64,000 bases of DNA from Xestospongia muta. Lineage: Eukaryota; Porifera; Demospongiae; Haplosclerida; Petrosiidae. Of the stretch, positions 53,601 through 64,000 are shown piece by piece. The DNA is taken from the NCBI GenBank assembly GCA_963693285.1, contig OY848921.1, positions 7,763,229-7,827,228 of the forward strand, written 5' to 3'. Below the pieces are notes generated by a model. That model did not search any database and was not told the DNA's origin. It saw only the letters and a program-made list of their open reading frames with translations. Each line of letters opens with the position of its first letter. Within the stretch, counting starts at the first letter, position 1. Both the position numbers and the translations under genes were made by a program.

Positions 53601-56600
53601 CAAAATAGTCATGTCCATTGGGGCATTCTATTAATTACAATGATTACATATACATTGCACATCGCAATAACACACTTACTCCACCAAGTATCCGTGGTAC
53701 CAGCAGTAGCATCCACTACTAAATCAATCACATCATCAGGCATTGTTGGCCAAAACATATTCTAAATTCATTGTATGGTGATTACTGATATCAAGTGTTA
53801 CTCACTGTTGATTTAGCTGTTTGTGTTAATATTGTGATGAATGGAGTAAACATTTTATCATATGATAGTGCTCCCACTACCGAAGTAAAGTGTATTACTA
53901 TCTCTGCTAATGATCTCTCAGTATTAGGCTTCCATGAAGTTAAAACAACTTTAAATGACTTTTCATCATCTTCATTATGATCAAAAGCAAAAAGGAATGG
54001 AAACTGTAATCAAAAAGTGAAACAAAAAAGGGCTGCAAATAATTTAAAGATCACATATGCCTTTACTTTTTCATGATCAAAAAGAGCTTGGACTTCTTCT
54101 TGAACATGAAGTAAATCCTACATTATATATTATCACACTACAATAATTTGTTTTACTGTCCTACATTTTGACCATTACATGTTGATTTGTCCACTGTTAC
54201 TTTCCTGAACAAAGTCAATATTGTTGCCACCTGCTTTGATATCGTACACCCCTATATTATAAAGAACAAGATTTTAAGAAGGATTTGAATTGGCTTTTGC
54301 AATACCTCCAATTCTTTTTGAACTTCATTCTTTCTAACATCGTCAGCAGAATAGACCCACATTGCACGAAGAGTTGTGTAATCTTTTCCAGTTACAACAA
54401 AAGCATCTATATCCTTACAAAGAACATAAAAAGCAATTTTTAAAATTTACAGTTGATTGTATTACTAACTTTAGACTTTGGAGCAAGCCATTCAAATTCA
54501 GCCATACCACTAAGACTATCCAAATATGGAAATCCATATTGTCTCACAATTTGTTTTATCAGAAAATCTTGAGGCTCTTTCATTACACCTTCTTTAACTA
54601 CATTTTGTACTGTGGCTCTTAATTTCTCTAAACCCTGCTCTTTTGTAACTTTAGGTAGTTTCTCCATTTCATCAAAATTACAGTAATATTCACAAAACAT
54701 CCTTGCAGCAAAGCACATCCCAAATCGAATACTCGAAATACATTGCATGAATTCAACAGTCATGTCTTCCTGATATTCTTTCACAAGCTTTCCATTTGTT
54801 AATACAGTCAATGCATTTTTCAGACATTCATTTCCAAACGCTAATTTATCATCCAGAGTAGTCTTCATAACACTTTGTTTATGAAGACCATCCTTTAAAA
54901 GCAAGACATTATAAGTAAGAACTTATATAAAATGCTAACTCACCTCTAATGACTTTATTGATAGGAGTGTCAGTTCTTGATCATCACTAGCATAATCTTT
55001 GCCAAATTTATTCTTTACAAATGTTTGGTATTCCTGTAACTTTTTCATGACTTGAGTAGGGCTGTAGACAAAATTAAAGAACAATATTTATAGCAACTAA
55101 ACAAACATTACTTGTGTTCCAGTAGAAGTTGTAGCAGAACTGAACGAGCAATTGGACAACTGTAAGCATATTCCTCTTCAAATGGAAACAGATGTTTATA
55201 TTCTTCATCTTCTGTGTCTGTCACTATCTCTAAAAGTGCTTTGAAAAATTCTTCTGAAGGATTTTCTTCAGCAATTTGTGAAAAACAACATTGTGATACT
55301 AATTCCATGAAAAAATCTAAACAATGTTGTTGGACTTGTTTAAATAACTCAAACTCCTTCCTAAATTTGACAATATTAACATTACAGAGCCAAATTTTAA
55401 CAAGTATACCTTTTATTTTCTGGAATTGGAAATTCTTTCTGTCTGGGTATTGGAGTGTCACAACTAGGACAACGAGGACCCAGTTGTTCAAGAGAATCAT
55501 GAAAGCAAGTTTTACAGAACATATGATTTTTTTCACAAGGTACATAAACGGCATCTCTCATGATAAGGTTAGCTTTGCAAAGTTCACAGTTAGCTTGATG
55601 TTGTCTGTAATATAAAGTGATAAATTACTCAGATATTGGAATTATCTAGCCATACACTGGAAGTATCTTTAATATTGCCTGGATTTGTCTAACACTTTGA
55701 AGAAGTATTTTTGATTCTGAGAATTTGATATTCTTTAGCAGCTGCAAAAAGTGAAAAAATATTTCATTAAGAATATATCGATAATGCATATATGAATAGA
55801 GAAGCCAGGAAAGTAAATTAAATCTTGTACAGTCTGTATAATATCATTATAGTCATGCATCTAAATAAAAAGCAAATGTTGTTATTCTTCTTACATTGTT
55901 ATATCTTTTTAAGAACACAAACTTGTTTGTTTTCATTGGTATGTCTGCTGATAATTGAGAGATAACATGTTCAGCTAACAGAACTACTGCTACTACTTTC
56001 TGCCAATTTGATCTACATTATTTGTATGGAAATAGTTATAACTAAGTGACTATGTATCAAGTATAGTATATCTACCTTGCTTTTGTGAGCATTTTTTTAC
56101 TAGTATCATCATGACCCTTTAAATACAACAAAGACTCCACAGCACCTTTACTGGAATGATAGTCTAAGATCCACTTTTTCATACTTTCCTCATTCCAATC
56201 CATTTTATCTGGTAATAGATGATCTATGACACACTCAACAGCTTCAAAATGGAAAATCTAAAATCAAATATTAAAATAATATCTTGGTTGTTTATATAAG
56301 CAGAGACCTACTCACCAGTTCTCCAGAGGACAGAAGATCCTTATCTTTTAGTATACTAGGAAGGTCTGAAAATGCATCAGATAACTCTGCAAACCAGAAT
56401 ATTTCTTTCTCCATTAAGCTATAAGCAAGATGAATACCAACAATTGCATGTATCAGAGGAAATGGTTCTCCTGTAGTAATGGCAGGCTCAAAAGAACAAA
56501 CATCAGCATTTATTAATTTCTCAAAAATCTATAGAAGCAATGGAAATTGCAATGTTATAATCAATTTATAACTTCCTAACCTCATAGACATTGTCCAATT

Positions 56601-59600
56601 GTGCCTCATTAAAAGGTAGTGCTAGATTCCTGACATAGTCATATAGGTAGTATTCATAAAACTGCTGTGAATATTCAGGAGGAACTGCTTGAATACTTTC
56701 ATAGAATGTGAGGTCAGATGCAGCAGATACAAAATCAGCAAATGTTTTCATTTTATCTCCTGAAATAAAATAATAGCACATTTTATAACTTGTTTGAATA
56801 CCTCTGCTAAGTCCACTCTTATGAATAACATTTCCAACGACAGCTTCAATTTGATCAATCAGTTCCCATGAAAATGGGAACTTGCAACAATAGATTTGGC
56901 CTTTAACATTGGTCACAGGAACACTGGAAGTAACAATAGCGTTGTAATCAAATTGTAAGAATGTTATGTTGTTAAACAGAGATAACCAAAACTTCTTTAT
57001 ACAAGGGTTGTTATCTCCTCTTAGTAGATCTAAGTTGCTATTTTTGTCAATTCGAGAGACAATATATGACAGAATACGCTGAATTTGGACATCCATTAAT
57101 TTCCTAATTGAATTTACTAAGGTAAAGTTAGCTTGCAGCTGATGTCTGTTCAATGCTGTATCAACTGCCCATTTTTCAGGATTAGGAATAGACTCATCTC
57201 TTTGTTCCAAGAGGTGTTTTAGTCTAATTACCAAACAGCCAATAAAAGTGTCAGAATCTGATATATAGAAAATATTAATGTATAATAATGTGATTGGCTT
57301 TAACATTAAAGTTGTTTTACCTAATTTAGTAGGGGCCTTATCAGGCATCAATTCTAGGAGGATATCAATGACTCTCTCCATTTGCTTATAAGTATGAGCA
57401 GATACAATTCTTGACACAGCTAGCTGAATGTTATCCTTGATCCTTGTACAAACTTTAAATTCTGAAGGAATTTCTTCATCCTTCTCAACAAGCATGTTAA
57501 CAAATTGATGTAAAGGTTCAGAGAGAGCATATTTCACTACTTGGTTTGCTCCTGTTGGGCATGTTAGCTCATCAATGTGAATTGATGTCCATGGTCCTCC
57601 TTGAAATGAAGTGAATGCTGTACCACCTGCTACTCGAGGTAATTGGACAATAAAAAGCACATGAGTGACACCATAAACTGTTAGTCTTCTTCTTTCATCC
57701 ATCAGACGATGCCGAGCACAGGCAATCAGATCAGCATTTCTCTCACCATAATCACTTTGAACAATTAATAGTTTGTTTTCTTCAAGTTTTGACTCAAATA
57801 TTTCTCTGTATTGTATTTTTAGATATCAATCTATATAAAATTCTCATTTATCAATCATACCTGACTTCACTGCAGAAATCCATTTCAGTATCAAAATCAG
57901 GTAGCCGAAAAATCTTTATACTCTCTTCATGAAGGTCAAGACCTGAAGTCAGGTCTGGTATATAGTTATGCGTGAGTAAAGGTCCAAAAGTAGTGATCTG
58001 TGCATTAATATTGTGAAAGTCATTGAGCTAAAATCAATCTTACCTGTATCATAATTCCAGTATTAGCCTTTATAATTTGATTATGTAAATAATCAATTAG
58101 AGAAAAATGATTCTGTTGATCAAAATAGATATCAAATGCATATTGTCTAGTTTCCAGATCACAACTAGCACTACTAGATCTCAAACGAGCTAAGGCATCA
58201 ACAGAGGCAGTTTGGAGAAGAAGATCAATGCCCCTTTTGAGGACCTAAATAAAAGAAAATTATTTAAAAAGTATCTCTGAAATACCCACTTCTTTTGCAT
58301 CCACTTCATCTGGACCTTTTAGCATTTGAAAAATATGAAGAATAATAGAAGCAGGAGTGTCATCTTGATAGCCCACAAATGCATCAGAAACTTTAAACCT
58401 AACATAATTTAATGAGCTTTATCTTAGAGGAATGAGCACTTACCTTTTCCCTTCATGTTCAATTTTGGAGAAATCATCCACCCACTTTTGTAGACTACCA
58501 GCTAAAGATTTTTGTTTTTGTGTCAAAATAGTTTCTGACACAACAAAGTGTTTCTCTAATCGATTGATAAGTGCAGTAGGAAATTGTGTAAAGACACGAC
58601 TTCTCTCAGCTATGATGATAAGACGAAAGTTAGTATCAACTCGACACTTAATTCTATATGATCGTAAGCCCAGATCAACATACCGACCAGTAGGTAGCTC
58701 AGTGTAACATTGGTTGAGGACATCATAAAGACTCTCATAGATCTGCTCATAGTTGAGTAGTACTACTGGAATGCCTTTCTCCATACAAACTTTAATCTTG
58801 TTGATATTGACACATACTTGAGTGTACTCTGTGTCTTTAGGGAAACTACTGCCATAGAATACATAAGGTGTTTCCTCTCTTAACAATTCTGTTTGAAGGA
58901 TTCTTAATGCTGATTGGTTCTCTGTTATGAATAGAAGATAGCGATTTTCTTGTTTTGGTACATTTTCTCCATGTTGAATCTTCAGAGGTTCTAAACTGTC
59001 TTTAATAAGCTCTAGTGCTTCGTTTTCTTTCTCATCCAGTGACACTAGTAAAGCTGCATTTGGAATTTCATCTAATGGATTAATTCTTCGATGTCCACTG
59101 AAATTACGCAAAATGGCATGTCGATAATCTCCACGTGTAGGAGGAGTTTCTTTCTCCATGCACTTCCAACAAATCATTTTTATCATGGTGTAAAAATCTC
59201 TTAAACCAAAGAATTCTCGAACTTCATCTTTGTGGTCATCTCTATCCTCTTCTTGTTTAGTGCAAATGTTGCGATACATTGTAGCTAGTGCATCAAATGA
59301 CTTAGTCAGTTCACTCTTTATAAAAGGATTTTGTACCATATTAGCAATACCATGTGCACTCTTTAGGAGCTCATCTTGAGCTGGGGGACATCGTGTGACC
59401 ATGATACCTCGATTCATCTTAGCAGGATCGAGAGCCCAGTTAGAAATTCCAATAAAGGCCACTCTCTCTTCTGGTTTTATTTCCATTTCATCCGGGTTAG
59501 TTCCTGCTGTACCATCTTCAAGAAAAGGATGTAAAACTTTTAATGGAAGACCTGGAGCATCTTCTGCTAAACCAATCTCTTCCAAAACAACAACTGAAGC

Positions 59601-62600
59601 AAATATGTTGATATCCTGACTTTTCTGAAAGTCCATTCCTTCTTTAAACAGTTCTATCAATGTTTCAGTGGTAGAAAACTGATTACACTGATATGGAAAC
59701 AGCTGTATTTGTTTGAGATTGATCAGCAAATCATTGGAAGAATATCTTCCCTGCATTGAGTTAGCAACAATAGATTTAGCTAATGACTTTGAGCTACCAG
59801 GCTTTCCCACAATAAACAGTGGCAGTCTGTTCTCAATACACACTACCATCATGAAGACATTCTCACGTAGAGCAGCATTATGTGCAATATTACTGGGGAT
59901 AGTCATTGCATTTAGGAAAACTCTTTGTATTCTGTAAAATGTGGTAACAGTTATATATCATGCTTATGCACAAAGTAACCTACCGTTCTACTTCATTCTC
60001 AAAAAAGTTTACTTTCTCATTTTCTGTTCTTCCTGGTATAAAAAAAGGTGCTTGAAAGTGTGAGACAATTCTTCGAACAAAAGGCACTCTATCAGTCAAT
60101 CTAGCATAGTAACTGACACTGACAGCATACATTAGAGCTCTTGTAATATCATGAAATCCCTACCAGTAAAATTTATATTGCAGACAAATTAAATAAATGA
60201 AGCAGACCTCAAAAATTCCACAATTTTCGTCTTTGCTAATTTCTTCCAGCAATCTCACTTTTAAAATTTTAATTTTCATGAGTTTTTCCAAGAACCACTT
60301 AAAGAGAATCATAGCCCGAACAATATCACGTAAGCTTACATATTTGCATTCATTCTACAGATCTTTCAGTACCATACATATTATATTAAATTGTCATACC
60401 TTTTGTTCTCTCATGTACCTCTGACACTCACATAGTACACTTGCAACTACTGTGTGCACAGTGTCTTTGTTAGAGCTAATGAGTTCATATTCAGAAATCT
60501 TTTAAATTGTTGTTTCATTATGAGTTCAAGGTTTACATAAAGATCTACCTGATTGTGTACAATTCTCTTAATATACTCTTCCTCTGTTTTTCCCGAGACA
60601 GATCCAAAGTCATATACAAATTGATACATACTTGGAGGAAGAGGAAGTACACGATATACTAACTTCCTGAGTGGAACTGATCCTATGTAATAATAAATAT
60701 TAACAAAATGAAAATTACATTTAGATAGCAAACATCTAAGATTATCTTACCAAGCTTTGGAATTCTCTCTTCATCTCTGAGATAAAAACCAAGTCCAGCA
60801 TTTTGTAAGCTTTTAATGGTATCTTCATCATGACTGTCATAAATGTATAACTTTATTGTTAGTTGTTAATGATCTTACATTCTGTATGGATTACAAGCAG
60901 CTGCAAATTTCAGTTCATCAGGAATTGGTTTACCATTAAGAGTTCTGTCACAAACTACTTCTTTAATTAGTCCCAATGCCTCAGTAGTGTTGACTTCATC
61001 AAAGAAAAGAACTGTGTATACACGATTACCCCAAGCTTTCTTGTTCTCCATTGCATGCTTAATGGCAGCTTCAACTTCAAGACATACACGATTTTCATTG
61101 GTACCACCATGAACCTAAATACTCAAAATCATACCAATAAAATTATGATATATTCTCTAAACCTTCAAACAGATCAGAGTTTTAACTCCAAAAGCTTTAG
61201 CTTGTAGTTCACAGAGATAACGAAGTAGACGTGTTTTACCACAACCAGTTTCTCCTATCATAATAACTGGTATGCCACATCTGTTAATAAAAAGGAATAA
61301 TTCATAAACAATGACTACTTTTATAACTGCCAGCTGTCTACCTAAATTTCATATGAATTGCCAACATCTTCATCAAATTGTCTACAGTAAGTACATATGT
61401 ATTATCAGGGTCAATGTCAAGAATATCAATTGTTTTATTAGGTTTTCTGTACTTTTCTTCATTAATGCCTAACACTCTAATAAGCTTTGTTATCATCTCA
61501 TTTCTAAAACAAATAAAGAAATATAATAGTTACATTATTATTCTGACGCTTACTTTGTCCATGAACTGTAATTCTCTTGAAAAGAAACCAAGTTGATTTC
61601 CAAGGCTTGTCTCAATTGTTTGTCCATAAAGTTACTTTGTATAATTGTTTTATTTTTAAAATCAATTAAATTCCCAGCTTTATCAACCCATAGTCCCATA
61701 AAGGTCATGGTATGACCATCTTGATTAAAAAATAAGTATGGATGTGAACTGAAAAGAATATTTCTATGAACAAGACATGAATATACTTTTAGCAAAGTAC
61801 CATGAATCCCAGTTTCTATTCTTTGTAACACTGTATAAATCCTGTAAATTTGACTCATTGAGGCTGCTGAGATCCTCACTGACTTGTGAGATATTTAAGG
61901 AAGGCTCTGTGAATTCCTTTTAAATTATTTGTAAAAACACTGTGTCAATATTGAAAAAAAACTTACTTTAGCCATTAAAATGGCAAATTTGACAACAAAT
62001 TCTTTAAATCCTCTTAGCTCCTCAACTAAACAATATGGAGACTGCTCACAGTCATGAAGTTGTGCATTAAGAAACTGGATAAAATTTCTAACTTCAGCCC
62101 ATGATGGATCATTAGTTTCACTCGACATGTTCCTATAAGAGATATAGCAATAAATTTAATAACTTTAAGTATGAACATACTTAATAATGCAATCAAGACA
62201 TTCGTTCTCTCTCCCCTCTGGCTTGTTGCAATCATATTTTAGGTGAAAACTGTCAAGAGATTGTCTTGCCATTCTTCTTCTCAAGTATTGATAAACACGT
62301 TGAACACTTTCCTCTCTAAAAACCACTTCATCAAATAAGACAGTATATTCTAAATAGGAAGTCTCATTCAAAGCCATATAACTAATAAAGTGACATACTT
62401 TCTTCATTGGACTGATATGCAGCTTGCACTTCTTTTGGAGAAGTACATAGTGTTCGTGGAAAATATGATAGAAGCCAATATGCACTTGGGAGTTGTTCCT
62501 TGAAAATCAAGACATCTAATATTAGACTGACTGTGTACTATAAGCATTGTACTCACAGATTTTTGTTTATTTGTCCAGGCACCCTTAGAAACCTCCAGTT

Positions 62601-64000
62601 TTGTAAGCGTGCACTCCACAACACAAATTTGTTGTGAGACTTTTTTCCAGATGTTACCATAGTTGTCTGAAAGTCCTCCCAATATAAGTATTTTAAAAAA
62701 TAATGAGTCTACTTGCTCCACCATCTATGGAAATTATAATATAATTATAATAATATATAATGCACTAACTGATTGTGCCACATTAAAGTGTATTATCTGA
62801 GGATGAGGATCAGTTGGGTCTTGCATGCATGGTTTAAGTTGTTCAAGAATATAACGTATAGATATTTCTGGCCCATGAATTGGAATACTGATGTGAGCCA
62901 ACATAGAATTATTTATTCTTTTAATTATTTCAGCCATTCTTTTTACTCGTAGAGTCTTACCCATACCAGAACGAGTTGATAGAATAACATGTGCTGTTGA
63001 TTTCAAAGCTGCAATAACTTTCCTACTAAGAAATAGCTTATTTTGATTAAGAAACTACTCTCATCTAACTTTTGTTGAAGAGATGAAGAGGATTGAATTT
63101 GTAGGCTATGGCCAATATGTGAGGCAACATAACTTGCAACTTCTTCATCTTGAGGCAGTCGTGGCAGTTTTCTGAGATATGAATTTAGTCTTGAGGCAAC
63201 ATGATTTCTGGCTTGGTCCTTGGTACTGATTAGTATAACAACTTTAAAATCTGAAGAAAAATATGGTAGTGGTCACATAATGATTTAGTATTATGATGGA
63301 AAATGTATGGTACAAAAGAAAGATAGATAGCATTACTAAGTTAAGGGGAGATAGGATGTTGGTATTAAAAGAATGCAGAGATGATGATATACAATATGTG
63401 GTGGCAACAGCCAACAAATTTGGTGGTTATCATCAAAGTAGAAAATTGTAGCTAAATATATATATTTTGTTTAGTCCTCCATACCATCAGATCCTTGTGT
63501 AATAACTTCCAAGTTATTAAGTACTTCTTCAGAGACATTATAAGGCAATTTGTCAGCATTAACAAGACAAAAAAGACGCCTTTTGTCTTCATCATTAACA
63601 GCACGATGCCAAAGTAAAGTAATCTTTAATAATTATCAACATAGTTTTATTAAACTATTTATACTAACATACCTCTTCAACTGTTGTATCTTCTGTACAG
63701 ATGACAACTTCTTCGTAAGTCGGAAGAGGTTGAGTAAGATCCGCCATATAAAGGAACAGAACAGCTTTCCAAACTGATGCTAAATGTTAAAAATAGAAAC
63801 ATCAACTTAAACTTCATTGTGTTACCAGCATCAACAGCAACTAGATTGAGTTTTCCAGTCTCCACAATGTGTCTATGAAGTTTTCTTTGCTTTTGAGCTC
63901 CTTTTTCGTGTGGATTCTGATATGACAATTCATTTAGTACCTCTCCAAGTTCCATTACACTTAAATATTCTCCTTCAGGTACATTCATTTGAACAGATAG
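50658..64000 (-). CDS. RNF213: E3 ubiquitin ligase RNF213 (mysterin), 5' end outside the window
   Basis: A long multi-exon minus-strand gene. In protein order: exons 63826-64000 (cut by the edge), 63673-63779, 63485-63623 and 63070-63250; an AAA module with RSGMGKT in exon 62770-63025; then exons 62557-62724, 62399-62515, 62181-62349, 61967-62132 and 61554-61906; an AAA module with GETGCGKT (61235-61258) and VLFFDEVN (60991-61014); another with GKPGSSKS (59785-59808) and VVVLEEIG (59571-59594); a RING near 55437-55607; an RZ finger near 53430-53640; and a last exon 50658 to about 50811 ending in KYKEDQQKN and a stop. RNF213 is a giant (over 5,000 residues in man) dynein-like ATPase and ubiquitin ligase acting on lipid droplets and on intracellular bacteria. 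By order I equate the three AAA modules with AAA2, AAA3 and AAA4, so roughly the N-terminal third is missing. I did not resolve every exon or check every phase. Confidence 0.93.
53430..53640 (-). other. RNF213 RZ-type zinc finger
   Basis: Three exon pieces read TDTWW, then CPNGHDYFVQG, then CGRQVVGNVNKCFCGAEIGG. This is the RZ pattern: CPNGH, a CGR, C-x-C and IGG. In mammals this finger is needed for ubiquitylating lipid A on cytosolic bacteria. All Cys and His ligands are present. Confidence 0.88.
55400..55620 (-). other. RNF213 RING finger
   Basis: The minus strand reads CELCKANLIMRDAVYVPCEK then NHMFCKTCFHDSLEQLG and PRCPSCDTPIP. The C-x2-C, C-x3-H, C-x2-C, C-x2-C spacing is a complete C3HC4 RING. 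It lies downstream of the AAA modules, as in RNF213. Confidence 0.9.
58440..59906 (-). other. RNF213 AAA4 module, large exon
   Basis: A single open stretch of about 488 codons. It reads LPLFIVGKPGSSKSLAKSIV, VVVLEEIGLAEDAPGLPLKV, HPFLEDGT and ISNWALDPAKMNRG, then RRINPLDEIPNAALLVS and a segment ending with INRLEKHFV. Walker A and an EE-type Walker B are intact. The exon is far longer than most in this window. Confidence 0.9.
60880..61281 (-). other. RNF213 AAA3 module
   Basis: Two adjacent exons read CGIPVIMIGETGCGKTRLLR and then HGGTNENRVCLEVEAAI, followed by VLFFDEVNTTEALGLIKEVV and AACNPYRM. Walker A, Walker B with DE, and a sensor-like N-P are all present, so ATP hydrolysis is expected. 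Confidence 0.85.
62770..63025 (-). other. RNF213 AAA module with RSGMGKT (probable AAA2)
   Basis: Exon reading KVIAALKSTAHVILSTRS then GMGKTLRVKRMAEIIKRIN. The P-loop-like GMGKT sits where the second AAA module of RNF213 is expected. I saw no acidic Walker B motif in the following exon, in line with a module that binds but may not hydrolyse ATP; this is inference from the family. Confidence 0.7.

Overview
This is a gene-rich, visibly A+T-rich animal nuclear sequence. The genes have many small exons split by short GT-AG introns, some of them swollen by microsatellites or minisatellites. Gene content (an SRCR-rich adhesion GPCR, VMP1, SNAPC5, two nucleoredoxins, RNF213) and the compact layout suggest a demosponge such as Amphimedon; the species is an inference. 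All exon limits were read by eye from splice consensus, reading frame and family similarity.

Layout. 1-1660: decayed Ty1/copia retrotransposon pieces. 1661-3506: non-coding, holding the 3' flank of the next gene. 3507-28905 (minus strand): one very large adhesion-GPCR gene of about 59 coding exons. In protein order it encodes a signal peptide, 20 SRCR domains, three Ig domains, an EGF-like domain, a fourth Ig domain, an RRKR (furin-type) site, a region I cannot name firmly, a hormone-receptor (HRM) domain, a GAIN domain with an intact GPS, an unusual Pro/Thr/Ser stalk, seven membrane segments and an acidic tail ending in a possible PDZ ligand. Its SRCR part holds a 2-kb tandem duplication, dead half-domain exons and one frameshifted exon. 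28906-39507: short 5' leader exons, then about 10 kb with no coding gene seen but several repeat arrays and hairpin-type elements.

39508-43290 (plus): complete VMP1, 13 exons, 401 codons, an ER membrane protein of autophagy and lipid transfer. 43339-44601 (minus): SNAPC5, the small subunit of the snRNA-activating complex, tail to tail with VMP1 (48 bp apart) and head to head with the next gene (166 bp). 44768-47665 and 48032-50356 (plus): tandem nucleoredoxin paralogs with the same six-exon structure, each with two CxxC thioredoxin-type sites. 50658-64000 (minus, 5' end beyond the window): RNF213/mysterin, with AAA+ modules, a RING and an RZ zinc finger.

Two observations stand out. First, the receptor joins a 20-domain SRCR ectodomain to a complete, apparently self-cleaving adhesion-GPCR core. 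Second, nearly every long CT microsatellite here is a pyrimidine run on the coding strand placed directly before a 3' splice site, in genes on both strands; several minisatellites also carry copies of splice-site-like sequence. A link between the SRCR receptor, RNF213 and the redox genes as a defence neighbourhood is only a speculation.
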